Of a stretch of 64,000 nucleotides of DNA, positions 50,330 to 59,405 are shown in pieces. Below the pieces are notes generated by a model, which was not told where the DNA came from, searched no databases, and was given only the letters and a program-made list of their open reading frames with translations. Numbering within the stretch: position 1 is the first letter of the stretch; the number at the start of each line of letters is the position of its first letter. A program made the translations under genes and the position numbers. This DNA comes from Neisseria sp. KEM232 (GTDB lineage Bacteria; Pseudomonadota; Gammaproteobacteria; Burkholderiales; Neisseriaceae), in assembly GCF_002237445.1 (NCBI RefSeq), contig NZ_CP022527.1, forward strand, positions 868,001-932,000, read 5' to 3'.

Positions 50330-50371
50330 GAGGCCGTCTGAAAATGCCTGTGCGGGTTTTCAGACGGCCTC
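50330..50371. terminator. DUS-pair terminator after surA
   Basis: AG-DUS arms around a gcctgtgcggg loop, beyond the surA stop on the minus strand. Confidence 0.65.
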
Positions 50372-50389
50372 CTGCTGCATGGCGGCGGA

Positions 50390-51361
50390 TTATTTCAGGC
50401 GCACATCGACAAAGGCGCCCTCGTGCAGCTGCTGCAAGAGCTGCGAACCGGCTTGGGCGGCTTTCTGTTCCATGATGTATTGGCGCACGGCGTTGCGGCG
50501 GCGCTCTTCGGGCGTGCCCGCCTCGCGGGTGTCGGTGAGCTTGATCAGGTGCCAGCCGAACTGGGTTTTGACGGGGCGGCTGATCTGGCCTTTTTTCAGT
50601 TTTTTCACCGTGCTTTCGAATTCGGGCACCATCACGCCGTCGCCGAACCAGCCCAAATCGCCGTTTTGCTGCGCGCTGCCGGGGTCTTGCGAATACTGCC
50701 GCGCCAGCTCGCCGAAATCGCGCCCGGCGGCGGCCTGGTTTTGGATTTTGCGGATAACGGCTTCGGCGGCGGCCGAGGCGTTTTCTTTTTCGGCTTTGAT
50801 CAGGATGTGTTGGGCGCGGTATTGGCGCACGGGTTCGCCTGCGGGGATGGCGATGCCCTGCTGCTGCGCGCGGGCGATGGCGGCATCCACTTCGGCGTCG
50901 CTGACGCGCGCGCTCTGCAATACGGCCTGCTGCTGCACTTTTTCGGCGATGATCTGCTCTGCGGTTTCGCGGCGCACGGCGGACTTGGGCGCGCCTTCTT
51001 TCAAGGCGTCGGCATAGAATTTGTCGATGGAAACGTGTTTTTGCGCGGCTGCCAGGGCGATGGCTTCGTCTACCTCGGCCTCGCTGGCGGAGAGGCCGCG
51101 CCGTTTGCCCGCCTGTACGACAAGCGCGCGGTTGACGAGTTGGGCGAGGACGTGGCGGCGCAGTTCGTTTTCAGACGGCCTCTGCGCGGCGGGGATACGG
51201 CGTTTGGCTTCCGCCAGCGCGCGTTCGAACTGGCTCATGGTGACGACGCTGTCGCCCGCTACGGCGGCGATGCCGTCCACGGTTTTGATGTCGGCGGCAA
51301 AGGCCGTCTGAAAGGCTGCGCCGATAAGGGCGGCAGCGAGGATTTTCGTGTGGGATTTCAT
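50390..51361 (-). CDS. surA: SurA-like periplasmic chaperone/peptidyl-prolyl isomerase
   Basis: Helps outer-membrane proteins such as LptD fold. The 323-residue precursor starts at 51361. The signal peptide AAALIGAAFQTAFAA is partly encoded by a DUS. The SurA N-domain has VDGIAAVAGDSVVTMSQFER. There is one parvulin (PpiC) domain: QYRAQHILIKAEKEN, AAAGRDFGELARQYSQDP, NGDLGWFGDGVMVPEFE, GWHLIKL. E. coli SurA has two PPIase domains, so this is the shorter neisserial form. Its ATG overlaps the lptD stop (ATGA). The very long frame extending to 53587 is an artefact of lptD's other strand frame. Confidence 0.92.
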   Translation of the reverse strand: MKSHTKILAAALIGAAFQTAFAADIKTVDGIAAVAGDSVVTMSQFERALAEAKRRIPAAQRPSENELRRHVLAQLVNRALVVQAGKRRGLSASEAEVDEAIALAAAQKHVSIDKFYADALKEGAPKSAVRRETAEQIIAEKVQQQAVLQSARVSDAEVDAAIARAQQQGIAIPAGEPVRQYRAQHILIKAEKENASAAAEAVIRKIQNQAAAGRDFGELARQYSQDPGSAQQNGDLGWFGDGVMVPEFESTVKKLKKGQISRPVKTQFGWHLIKLTDTREAGTPEERRRNAVRQYIMEQKAAQAGSQLLQQLHEGAFVDVRLK

Positions 51362-53706
51362 TTGACTACCTCGTTGGTCTTTTTGTAGCCCGGAATGGCC
51401 GGGCGCAGGGTTTCGTCGGCTTTGTTGCCGATGTTGCTCAGGTTTTTCAGTTGCAGGGTGAAGAAGAAGGCGTTTTTGTAGCTCGGTTTGTTGCGTTCGG
51501 TATCCCAGCCGGAAACGTAGCGCTGGGCGGCGGCGCTGACGCTCCAGCAGCCGCAGTCGTTTTTGTATTCGAGTCCGGCGAGGATGTCGAGCGGCTTGCG
51601 TACGTTGAGGGCGTAGTTGTAGCGCGCGAGGGCGTAGAGGTTGGAGGTAATCGGCCATTGCGCGCCGAGGTCGATCTGGCTGATTTTGTCGCGGTAGTAG
51701 CTGCCGTCGTCCTGCAGCCAGATGGCTTTGTCGCGGCCGTAGCGGTAGCGGGCGGACAGGGTTTTGCCGTCTTCGGGCGTGTAGCGGATGCCGGCGGCAA
51801 GGTTCTCGAAGCGGGATTGGTTTTCGTTGAAGTGGGCGGTGGCGTAGCCGCTGACGCTGCGGCTGATTTCGCCGTCGGCAAAGGCTATCCAGTCGGAACG
51901 GTTGCGTTTGCCGCTGCCGATGTTGCCGTCGGCCAAAACGCTGTCGTTTTTGAAATAGAATTTCTGGCCGATGCCCGCGCGTATGCGCTCGGCGCCGCTT
52001 GCGCGGTCGAGATAGCGGGTTTGCAGGGCGAGGCTGAGGCTGTTGGCGGCGTTGATGCGGTCGTTGCCGGAATAGAGGTTTTCGCGGAAGAGCTGATCGT
52101 AGCTGAAGCTGTTTTCGGAGCTGTCGAAGTTGGGCAGGTCGTTCTGCGATTTGGTGGGGATGTAGTTGTAGAACAGGCGCGGTTCTAGGGTTTGGATGTG
52201 GTCGCGGCCAAAGAAGCGGGTTTCGCGCTCGAAGGCCATACCCGCATCGATGTTGGCAATGGGGATGCTGCGTCCTGCGGTGCGGCCGCTTTTGTCGTTG
52301 AAGCCGTCGAGGATGTAGTGGGTGTAGTGCAGGCCGACTTTCGGGCGGATGTAGCCCCAGTCGTTGTGGATGTTGCGGCTGAGTGAGGGATAAAGGACGA
52401 AGCGCTGTCCTGCCTGTTTGCTGTCGTGGGCAAAACGGGTGTACTGGCCGCTGAGGGAAAAGAGGTTGCCGGCAAAGTTTTTCTGCCAGCTGCCCGACAG
52501 GCGCGGCAGGATGGCGTAGGGTTCGTTTTTGTAACCGTCGGCGTTGGCGAGGGTTTGGTATTTCTGGACTTTCAGATTGGCTTCGAGCCACTCGCCAAGC
52601 ACGTCGGTTTTGTAGTCGAGACGGGCTTCGCGGTTGAGGTTGACGTTGCGGGCGATGTCGGTGCGGTTGTAGAAATCGCGGTAGTAGTCGTCGTCGGAGA
52701 CCTGGTTGAAATCGACTTTGCCGCTCAGGCCTTTGCCGAAGTCCTGCGTGTGCCGCCATTGGGCGGTGTAGCGGTTGTTGTGGCGGCTGCGGCGGTCGTC
52801 GGGCATCCATTTGCCGGCAATTTCGCCGTTGTATTTGGGCTGCAGGTAGCGGAACTCGCCGCCCAGCTGCACGCCGCGCGCGCTGATGATGCCGGGGGTG
52901 AGGGTGGCGTCGTAGTTGGGGGCGAGGTTGAAATAATAGGGCTGGTCGATTTCGGTGCCGTTGGAGCCGATTTTGAGGGTGGGCACGAGCAGGCCGCTTT
53001 TGCGGTTGCCGTTGAGCGGGAAATCCGCCCACGGGGTGTAGAGCACAGGCACGCCGTGGAAGACGAGTTTGGCGTGTTTGGCCACGCCGACGCCTTTGCC
53101 GTAGTCGGCGTCGATGCTGTCGGCGGCGATATACCACGATGCGTCGCCCTTTTGGCAGGTGTTGAACTGCACGTCGGTGAGCTTGTAGCGGTTTTTGCGT
53201 TCGATTTCGGCTTCTTTGCCGACGGCCTGCAAACGGCGGCCGTCGCGCTCGGCTTCGATTTCGACGTTTTGCGCCGTGCCGCTGCCTTCGGTCAGGTTGT
53301 ATTGCAGCTTGTCGCCGCGCACGGTCGAGCCCGCATCGTCCAAAATAAAGCCTTCGCCCGCTTTGACGGTGTCTTCGGGCTGGTCGTAAACGACGCGCTC
53401 GGCGTTGAGCACCTGCGCGTTGCGTTCGATGATAACGCCGCCTCGCGCTTCGACGCCGACGCCCGTTTGGCCGCGCACGTCGTCGGCGGTGATGCGGGTG
53501 TAGTCGGCGGGCAGCGTTTCTTCGCCGCTGCGCCGTACGGCGTTTTCGGGTTGGGAGGCCGTCTGAACCGGTTTGCCGTCTTTGCATTGCGGGCAGGTGC
53601 TGCCCAATGCGGACGTTGCGGCGGCGGCGCTGCCCGCAGCGGCGGCCATGCCCACGGCGATCGCCAGCGGTTTGACTGAAAATAAACGTGCCAAAGTATC
53701 ACCCAA
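51358..53706 (-). CDS. lptD: LptD, LPS-assembly outer-membrane protein
   Basis: Inserts lipo-oligosaccharide into the outer leaflet with LptE. The 782-residue precursor has a signal peptide (PLAIAVGMAAAAGSAAAA). The jellyroll OstA/LptA-like N-domain begins DYTRITADDVRGQTGVGVEA and includes CPQCKD and FNTCQKGDASW, plausible disulphide cysteines. The large barrel has VPVLYTPWADFPLNGNRKSG. A late CGCW gives the other Cys pair. First gene of lptD-surA; divergent from amgK with only 57 bp between. Confidence 0.94.
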   Translation of the reverse strand: MGDTLARLFSVKPLAIAVGMAAAAGSAAAATSALGSTCPQCKDGKPVQTASQPENAVRRSGEETLPADYTRITADDVRGQTGVGVEARGGVIIERNAQVLNAERVVYDQPEDTVKAGEGFILDDAGSTVRGDKLQYNLTEGSGTAQNVEIEAERDGRRLQAVGKEAEIERKNRYKLTDVQFNTCQKGDASWYIAADSIDADYGKGVGVAKHAKLVFHGVPVLYTPWADFPLNGNRKSGLLVPTLKIGSNGTEIDQPYYFNLAPNYDATLTPGIISARGVQLGGEFRYLQPKYNGEIAGKWMPDDRRSRHNNRYTAQWRHTQDFGKGLSGKVDFNQVSDDDYYRDFYNRTDIARNVNLNREARLDYKTDVLGEWLEANLKVQKYQTLANADGYKNEPYAILPRLSGSWQKNFAGNLFSLSGQYTRFAHDSKQAGQRFVLYPSLSRNIHNDWGYIRPKVGLHYTHYILDGFNDKSGRTAGRSIPIANIDAGMAFERETRFFGRDHIQTLEPRLFYNYIPTKSQNDLPNFDSSENSFSYDQLFRENLYSGNDRINAANSLSLALQTRYLDRASGAERIRAGIGQKFYFKNDSVLADGNIGSGKRNRSDWIAFADGEISRSVSGYATAHFNENQSRFENLAAGIRYTPEDGKTLSARYRYGRDKAIWLQDDGSYYRDKISQIDLGAQWPITSNLYALARYNYALNVRKPLDILAGLEYKNDCGCWSVSAAAQRYVSGWDTERNKPSYKNAFFFTLQLKNLSNIGNKADETLRPAIPGYKKTNEVVK

Positions 53707-53763
53707 GCGGTTTTGACGGTTAAAATGGCGGCCATTCTAACACCGTTTCACCGAAAAACCGTC

Positions 53764-54768
53764 ATGCAGCGCCAATCCGAACTGAAAAACTGGCTCGCCG
53801 CCGTTTATCCGAACCAAGCCTTCGAACTCTCTTTCGCCGCCGCCGATGCCGACTTCCGCCGCTACTTCCGTGCCGCGTTTTCAGACGGCCAAACCATTAT
53901 CTGCATGGACGCGCCGCCCGACAAAATGAGCGTCGCGCCCTATCTCAAAGTGCAAAAACTGTTTGATATGGTAAACGTGCCGCAGGTTTTGCACGTTGAC
54001 GAAGCGCATGGCTTTATGGCGCTCAGCGATTTGGGCAGTACTACCTACCTCGCCGCCATGCAGCACGATACGCGCGAGATCGTGCACAAAACCCTGCTGC
54101 TCGAAGCCATCGACGAATTGGTTACGCTTCAGACGGCCTCCAAGCCCGATGTGCTGCCCGAATACGACCGCGAAACCATGTTGCGCGAAATCAATCTGTT
54201 TCCCGAATGGTTTGCCGCCAAAGAGCTGGGCAAACCCTTGAATTTCAAGCAGCGCCAACTCTGGCAGCAGGCAGTCGATACCTTATTGCCGCCGCTTTTG
54301 GCGCAGCCCAAAGTGTATGTGCACCGCGACTACATCGTCCGCAACCTGATGCTCACGCGCGGCCGCCCGGGCGTGCTCGATTTCCAAGACGCGCTCTACG
54401 GCCCGATTTCCTACGATTTGGTTTCGCTGCTGCGCGACGCCTTTATTGAATGGGAAGAAGAGTTTGTGTTGGATTTGGTTATCCGCTACTGGGAAAAGGC
54501 CCGCGCCGCCGGTTTGCCCGTGCCGCAGGATTTTGACGAGTTTTACCTCTGGTTTGAATGGATGGGCGTGCAGCGGCATTTGAAAGTGGCCGGCATCTTC
54601 GCGCGGCTCTACTACCGCGACGGCAAAGACAAATACCGCCCCGAAATCCCGCGCTTTCTCAACTATCTGCGCCGCACTTCGCGCCGCTATGCCGACCTCG
54701 CGCCGCTTTACGCGCTTTTGGTCGATTTGGTCGGCGATGATGATTTGCAGACGGGTTATACGTTTTAA
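53764..54768 (+). CDS. amgK: AmgK-like anomeric sugar kinase (aminoglycoside phosphotransferase fold)
   Basis: Cell-wall recycling kinase that phosphorylates N-acetylmuramic acid or N-acetylglucosamine at C1. The 334 residues are kinase-like. The catalytic loop is KVYVHRDYIVRNLML and the metal Asp is in GRPGVLDFQDALYGP, with ISYDLVSLLRDAF following. The product normally feeds MurU, which is not adjacent here; AmpG is encoded at 59466. The ATG at 53764 is chosen over one at 53713 lying in the lptD leader. The family also includes choline-type kinases. Confidence 0.85.
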   Translation: MQRQSELKNWLAAVYPNQAFELSFAAADADFRRYFRAAFSDGQTIICMDAPPDKMSVAPYLKVQKLFDMVNVPQVLHVDEAHGFMALSDLGSTTYLAAMQHDTREIVHKTLLLEAIDELVTLQTASKPDVLPEYDRETMLREINLFPEWFAAKELGKPLNFKQRQLWQQAVDTLLPPLLAQPKVYVHRDYIVRNLMLTRGRPGVLDFQDALYGPISYDLVSLLRDAFIEWEEEFVLDLVIRYWEKARAAGLPVPQDFDEFYLWFEWMGVQRHLKVAGIFARLYYRDGKDKYRPEIPRFLNYLRRTSRRYADLAPLYALLVDLVGDDDLQTGYTF

Positions 54769-54788
54769 AACCTGTTCAAACATACACA

Positions 54789-54818
54789 GAGGCCGTCTGA
54801 AAGCATTCAGACGGCCTT
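54789..54818. terminator. DUS-pair terminator after amgK
   Basis: AG-DUS arms with a four-to-six-base loop and cctttt tail, 21 bp beyond the amgK stop and convergent with the small membrane gene. Confidence 0.7.
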
Positions 54819-54842
54819 TTCGTGCCAAGCTGCAAGCAAGTC

Positions 54843-55109
54843 TTACGCCCTGCGGCGGAACAAGGGAATCCAAACCATCGTACCAAGCAGGATGGCGGCG
54901 ACAGAAGTGTAGATGTTGCGGTGGTAAAACTCGAGCCAGCCGAAGAAATAGCAGACGCCGTAAGCCGTCAGCACGCCGACCGTGCCCAGCAGCCAGGTGC
55001 GCAAAAAGCCCATGCCGTTGTCGCCCGGCAGCAGCGCGCGCGCCGTCAGGCCGATCAGATAGCCGGCTGCCAGCATCAAAAGCAGTTTCAATAAAAACGG
55101 ATTCGACAT
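54843..55109 (-). CDS. Small membrane protein, GlsB/YeaQ-like
   Basis: An 88-residue protein with three hydrophobic segments: FLLKLLLMLAAGYLIGLTA, FLRTWLLGTVGVLTAYGVCY and IYTSVAAILLGTMVWIPLF. It ends RRRA. The ARALLPGDNGMGFLRTWLLG stretch resembles the YeaQ/YmgE/GlsB family, linked to envelope stress. The ATG at 55109 has GGGAG eight bases ahead; a GTG at 55118 sits too close to that site. Function unproven. Confidence 0.65.
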   Translation of the reverse strand: MSNPFLLKLLLMLAAGYLIGLTARALLPGDNGMGFLRTWLLGTVGVLTAYGVCYFFGWLEFYHRNIYTSVAAILLGTMVWIPLFRRRA

Positions 55110-55210
55110 TTTTTTCACTCCCTTAATGTAATGACCTTATTTTTAAGTCCTTAATAAGCATAACGCTGTTTGTATTGCAGGCCGTTTGAAAGCGTTCAGA
55201 CGGCCTCGTT

Positions 55211-56095
55211 TTATTCTGCCGCTACGGGCGGCTCGGGCGCACCGGCGGGCTGTTTGTAGCGGTTGTAGGCGAAGAGATATTGCTGCGGGAAGCGGCGTAT
55301 CCAGTATTCGGTGTTTTCGTTGATGATGCGGGCGTCGTGTGCCTTGTCGCCGTTGAGCGTGCCGCGCAGGGGTTCGATGTGGAGGACAAAGCCCTGCCCG
55401 TTGGGCAGGCGCTCGCCGCAGAAGAAAAAGGCGGCGACGTTTTTCACCTGCGCGAGCTTGCCGGCAAGGGTCATGGTGTAGGCGGGGCGGCCGAAGAAGG
55501 GCGCCCAAACGCCGTCGCCGCCCTCTTCCGGCGCGGGAACGTGGTCGGGCAGGACGATGGCCGCTTCGCCCGCGCGCAGGGTTTTGATGATTTGTTTGAC
55601 GCCCTGGATATTGGTGGGCGCGGTTTTGCCCTTGCCGCGCACGCGCCCCGCCTGCATCACGGCGTCGAAAGCTTTGATTTTCGGCGGTTTGTACATGGCA
55701 GTCAGCGGAAAGGGCAGACGCTGGCTGATGTAGCGCCCAGCCAGATCGTAGCTGCCCAGATGCGGTGTGATAAAAAGCAGGCCGCGCCCTTCGGCCAGCG
55801 CCTGTCCGACGTGTTCCCAGCCGTGTACCGCTTTGAAGAGGGCTTCGATTTCTTCAGGCCGTCTGAAAAAGGCGACGGGCAGCTCCAAGCCGCCTTTGGC
55901 GGTTTCACGCAGAATGGTTTTGACGGCTGCGTCGCCACTCGGTAAATCGGCGGTTTGCAGGTTGGCGCGGATGCGGTCGCGGTCTTCGCGCAGGATGTAA
56001 AAGGCAAGGCCGCCCCAGAAGTGGGCGATGCGGTGCAGGACTTTGAGCGGCAGGGCGGCAAAGAGGCGGAAAAGGAAGAAAACGAGGCTTTGCAT
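55211..56095 (-). CDS. LpxL/HtrB-type late acyltransferase
   Basis: Inner-membrane enzyme that adds secondary acyl chains to lipid A, or a related lysophospholipid acyltransferase. The 294 residues have an N-terminal anchor (LVFFLFRLFAALPLKVL), catalytic HX4D in FITPHLGSYDLAGRY, and the following motifs MYKPPKIKAFD, RGKGKTAPTNIQGV and IVLPDHVPAPEEGG. LpxL versus LpxM cannot be decided. The ATG at 56095 is preferred to one at 56140. A partial Correia-like end lies just upstream and may carry the promoter. Confidence 0.9.
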   Translation of the reverse strand: MQSLVFFLFRLFAALPLKVLHRIAHFWGGLAFYILREDRDRIRANLQTADLPSGDAAVKTILRETAKGGLELPVAFFRRPEEIEALFKAVHGWEHVGQALAEGRGLLFITPHLGSYDLAGRYISQRLPFPLTAMYKPPKIKAFDAVMQAGRVRGKGKTAPTNIQGVKQIIKTLRAGEAAIVLPDHVPAPEEGGDGVWAPFFGRPAYTMTLAGKLAQVKNVAAFFFCGERLPNGQGFVLHIEPLRGTLNGDKAHDARIINENTEYWIRRFPQQYLFAYNRYKQPAGAPEPPVAAE

Positions 56096-56127
56096 GGCGT
56101 TGGGGCAGGTTGGTTCAGCCGCGATTG

Positions 56128-56180
56128 TATAGTGAGTCAAAATAAAAAATCTACGGCCTTGCCGCGCCCGAATGCGCCCG
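56128..56180. repeat. Partial Correia-like element (left end only)
   Basis: Begins tatagtgagtcaaaataaaa, then tctacggccttgccgcgcc, as in the left halves at 21114 and 45610. The right half is missing; a DUS follows. It sits 33 bp upstream of the acyltransferase start. Confidence 0.75.
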
Positions 56181-56258
56181 TCAGGCAGCAGGAGGCCGTC
56201 TGAAAGCGCATCTTCAACGGAGTGAAAAGCGGTTTCAGAGGCCTTTCGCCTGCGCTAA

Positions 56259-57527
56259 TTAAGCAAGGATGCCGCTTTCGTTCAACACAAACAGCACGGC
56301 GAAGCCGACCAGATACACCAGCCCGACCACGGCCAGCGCGTTCATGGCGGGGGTGAGCCTGTGTTTTTTGTCGCCGCGCACCAGGCGGTAGTTGAGCCAG
56401 GCGAAAACGGGGGCGGCGAGGAAGGCGGAAATCATGGCGAATTTCAAAAGTTCGGCCAGCGCGCTGTCGAACCACAAAATCAGGGCGAGGCCGGAGAAGG
56501 ACACCCAGCCTATCCAGGCCAGAAGTTCGCGCGTACGGAAGGTTTCGCGGCCGCGCACAAGGCGCACGGATTCGGCCACGGCGCGGGCATAGCCGTCGAT
56601 GACGGTAATCGTTGTGCCGAACATGCAGGCGAAGGCGATAAAGCCGACCAGCGGCCGCGACCACGCACCGATGGTGCCGGTGTACATATTGATAAGCTGG
56701 CCGACGTATTTGCCGCCCGCCATCTGCACCGCCTCGCCGTTGCCGTATTGCACGAATGCGCCCAGCGCGAGGAAAACGACGGCAAGCACCGCGCTGGTGA
56801 TGTAGCCGACGTTGAAATCGAACATGCCGTCGCGGTAGCTGGCGGGGTCGCTTTTCTGCTTGGCCGTTACCCACAGCGAATTGATGGCGGAAATTTCAAT
56901 CGGCGCGGGCATCCAGCCCATCAGGGCGATGATGAAGCCGAGTCCCGCCAGCGTCCACGGCGAGGGTTCGACAAAATCGGGCTTCATCTGCATGCCTTTC
57001 GAGGCGGCGATGGCGGCGGCGGCCACGGTGGTGATGCTGAGGCTGACCACAATGATTTTCGACAGATTGTCCAAAGCCTTATAGCGGCCGGTGAGCAGAA
57101 TCAGCACGCATGAGCCGACCACAACCACCGACAACACGCCGACGGAAAACGGCAGCGAAGGCACGGCCATTTTGACGATGGCGGCAGTCAGCAGCGCCAC
57201 CGCGCCCGTGCTGATGGTGGACGACAAAAAGCACATCACAAGAAACACCCACAAATAGGCGCGGCTTTTCTCGGCGTAGCCCTCAATCAGGCTCTTGCCG
57301 CTGTCGAGCGTGTAATGGGCGCTGAAACGGAAGAAAGGATATTTGAACAGATTGGTCAGCACGATAATCAGCGCCAGCTGCCAGCCGTAGAGCGCGCCCG
57401 CCTGCGTCGAGGCGATCAGGTGCGAACCGCCGATGGCGGCCGAAGCCATCAGGATGCCCGGCCCCAGCGCGCGCAGGCGGGTTTGCCAGGTGGAAACTGC
57501 GGGAGTGTTTGGTGTGTTTTCAGACAT
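56259..57527 (-). CDS. Nramp-related transporter lacking canonical metal-site motifs
   Basis: A 422-residue protein with about eleven spans and the Nramp opening GPGILMASAAIGGSHLIAST. In true Nramp metal transporters the TM1 motif is DPGN and TM6 has MPH. Here these positions read IGGS and GWMPAPIE, so the usual Mn/Fe ligands are absent. It may carry another substrate (family members without the motif include Mg2+ and uncharacterised carriers). DUS-pair fragments lie downstream. The start MSENTPNTPAV is reasonable. Confidence 0.8.
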   Translation of the reverse strand: MSENTPNTPAVSTWQTRLRALGPGILMASAAIGGSHLIASTQAGALYGWQLALIIVLTNLFKYPFFRFSAHYTLDSGKSLIEGYAEKSRAYLWVFLVMCFLSSTISTGAVALLTAAIVKMAVPSLPFSVGVLSVVVVGSCVLILLTGRYKALDNLSKIIVVSLSITTVAAAAIAASKGMQMKPDFVEPSPWTLAGLGFIIALMGWMPAPIEISAINSLWVTAKQKSDPASYRDGMFDFNVGYITSAVLAVVFLALGAFVQYGNGEAVQMAGGKYVGQLINMYTGTIGAWSRPLVGFIAFACMFGTTITVIDGYARAVAESVRLVRGRETFRTRELLAWIGWVSFSGLALILWFDSALAELLKFAMISAFLAAPVFAWLNYRLVRGDKKHRLTPAMNALAVVGLVYLVGFAVLFVLNESGILA

Positions 57528-57861
57528 GTTTTTTCCGCCTTTTCAGACGGCCTCTGTAATCTCAAACGGCGGCAGTTTAACGCAAAGCCGCACAAGGTAA
57601 AATTTTCGGCTTTGAAATTTTATACTGCACAAGATGAAGAAAATTTGTCTGCGCTTCGTTTGAAATGCGAAAACGGCAGAAAATGGCAAAACGCCTGCGG
57701 ACGCGGGAACAAGCGTGCTTTCGCCGCCGGACGTTTCAGACGGCCTTTTTACCCATTCTCAAACCGCGTACGTACCTGCGGCACACACCCTACTCATGGG
57801 AAAAAAGGCCGTCTGAAAGCGCAGCTTCAACGAAGTTAAAAACAGCGGCGCAAAGAAAAGG
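57528..57861. other. Intergenic, no gene recognised
   Basis: About 330 bp upstream of the Nramp-related gene and downstream of mtgA. Contents: AG-DUS copies at 57541, 57727 and 57808, an AT-rich aaaattt/aaatttt hairpin near 57598-57625, and a partial dispersed repeat at 57828. A nine-codon frame at 57633 (MKKICLRFV) is too short to call. Confidence 0.5.
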
Positions 57862-57894
57862 CCGTTCCCGCCTACGCTGGAACGGCCTTTTCTT
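57862..57894. terminator. Terminator of mtgA
   Basis: A perfect stem aaaggccgttcc/ggaacggccttt with a nine-to-ten-base loop and an adjacent T/A-run, just beyond the mtgA stop. The stem combines a dRS3-like arm with GGCCG. Confidence 0.75.
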
Positions 57895-57898
57895 TTGC

Positions 57899-58582
57899 TT
57901 ATTCTTCGGGCAACGCGGCGGAACCCATGCGGCGCAGGATGATGTTGGTTTTGCTGCGCAGGCGTTTGCTTTGCGGGTGGTCGGCGTAGTACAGCGGGGC
58001 GGGGACGCGGGCGGCGAGGGCGGCGGCCTGCTGTTTGCTGAGATTGGCGGCGGGTTTGCCGTAGAACTTTTGTGCGGCGGCTTCCGCGCCGTAGACGCCG
58101 TAGTCCCATTCGATGATGTTGAGGTAGAGCTCGAAGATGCGGTCTTTGTCGGTGGTGGCTTCGAGCATGGCGGTGATGGCGGCTTCTTCGCCTTTGCGGA
58201 TGTAGCTCTGCCATTCGCTCAAAAACAGGTTTTTCGCCAGCTGCTGGCTGATGGTGGAGCCGCCGCCTTTGATTCTGCCGCTTTTTTCGTTGCGTTTGAT
58301 GGCGTTGCGGATGCCGTTCCAGTCGAAGCCGCCGTGTTCGGCGAAGGCGGCGTCTTCGGAGGCGATAAGGGCTTTTTTCAGGTTGGCGGAGATGTCGGGG
58401 TAGGCGCGCCAGCGGTAGTCGAGGGGGATGTCGCGCCCTTCGCGGCGGAACTCGGCCATGCGGGCGGTCATGAAGGCGCTGTGGTGCGGGGCGACGGCGC
58501 GGAAGGTAAGGATGCTGCCGTAGACATAGGCGTTAAAGAGGATGAAGAGGGCAAAGGGCAGGGCAAGTATCCATTTGAGCAT
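57899..58582 (-). CDS. mtgA: Monofunctional peptidoglycan glycosyltransferase
   Basis: Polymerises lipid II without a transpeptidase domain. The 227 residues have one N-terminal membrane anchor and the GT51 motifs: ASEDAAFAEHGGFDWNGI with catalytic Glu, GGSTISQQLAKNLFLS, second Glu region KGEEAAITAMLEATTDKDRI and LYLNIIEWDYGVYGAEAAAQ. The start is 3 bp from the aroE stop, so aroE-mtgA are co-transcribed, as in other neisseriae. Confidence 0.95.
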   Translation of the reverse strand: MLKWILALPFALFILFNAYVYGSILTFRAVAPHHSAFMTARMAEFRREGRDIPLDYRWRAYPDISANLKKALIASEDAAFAEHGGFDWNGIRNAIKRNEKSGRIKGGGSTISQQLAKNLFLSEWQSYIRKGEEAAITAMLEATTDKDRIFELYLNIIEWDYGVYGAEAAAQKFYGKPAANLSKQQAAALAARVPAPLYYADHPQSKRLRSKTNIILRRMGSAALPEE

Positions 58583-58584
58583 TT

Positions 58585-59397
58585 TCAGACGGCCTTTCGC
58601 AATGCGGCGATAACGGGGGCGGTGTCGGGGGCGAAGCCGCGCCAGAGGCGGTAGGACTCGGCGGCCTGGCAGACGAGCATGCCGAGGCCGTCGGCGGTTT
58701 GTGCCGCGCCATTTTTTGCTGCAGCCGTCTGAAAGGCGGTGGCGGTGTCGGCATAGGCCATGTCGTAGGCGAGGGCGCAGTTTTGGAAGACGGCGGCGGG
58801 GATGTCGGGGGTTTGGCCGGAGAGGCTGCCCGATGTGCCGTTGACGATGATGTCGAAGCCGCTTTTCAGACGGCCTGTTTCCACGGCGGCGATGCCGAAC
58901 TGCCGCGCGAGGGCTTCGGCTTTGGCGTGGGTGCGGTTGGCAATCGCGAGTTCTGCGGGGTTTTCGCCCAGCAGGGGTTGCAGTACGCCGCGCACGGCGC
59001 CGCCCGCGCCGAGGACGAGGATGCGTTTGCCGCAGAGGGAAATGCCGAGGTTGCGCGTGATGTCGCAGACGAGACCGAGGCCGTCGGTGTTTTCGGCGCG
59101 GATAAGGCCGTCTGAAAGGAGGATGAGGGTATTGGCCGCACCGGCGGCGGCGGCGCGTTCGGACTGTTCGTGCGCCAGTGCGAGGGCTTGGGTTTTGAAC
59201 GGCAGGGTAACGTTGGCGCCCGCGCCGCCTGCGGCGAAAAACGCGGCGATGTCGCAGGCGAAGGTGTCGGGCTGCGACAGGCGGCGCTCGTAAACGATTT
59301 GCACGCCTTCCTGCGCGGCAAACATTTGGTGGATGGGCGGCGATTTGCTGTGGGCGACCGGGTTGCCGAACACGGCGTAGAGCGGGGTTTGCGTCAT
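58585..59397 (-). CDS. aroE: Shikimate dehydrogenase
   Basis: NADPH-dependent reduction of 3-dehydroshikimate. The 270 residues from the ATG at 59397 have substrate motif NPVAHSKSPPIHQMFA, catalytic Lys in GANVTLPFKTQAL, NTDGLGLV, and the nucleotide-binding GAGGAVRGVLQPLL and NRTHAKAEAL. The open frame extending to 60411 is antisense to ampG sequence in another frame and is rejected. A DUS encodes LLSDGLIRAEN. Confidence 0.96.
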   Translation of the reverse strand: MTQTPLYAVFGNPVAHSKSPPIHQMFAAQEGVQIVYERRLSQPDTFACDIAAFFAAGGAGANVTLPFKTQALALAHEQSERAAAAGAANTLILLSDGLIRAENTDGLGLVCDITRNLGISLCGKRILVLGAGGAVRGVLQPLLGENPAELAIANRTHAKAEALARQFGIAAVETGRLKSGFDIIVNGTSGSLSGQTPDIPAAVFQNCALAYDMAYADTATAFQTAAAKNGAAQTADGLGMLVCQAAESYRLWRGFAPDTAPVIAALRKAV

Positions 59398-59405
59398 GGG
59401 TTTTC

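Noticed and set aside
50390..53587. 1065-codon open frame covering surA and much of lptD
   Set aside because: Only the last 323 codons resemble a protein (SurA). The upstream part is an Arg/Gln-rich shadow of lptD in another frame.
57633..57662. Nine-codon frame MKKICLRFV as a leader peptide
   Set aside because: No ribosome site, no downstream plus-strand gene and no attenuator structure.
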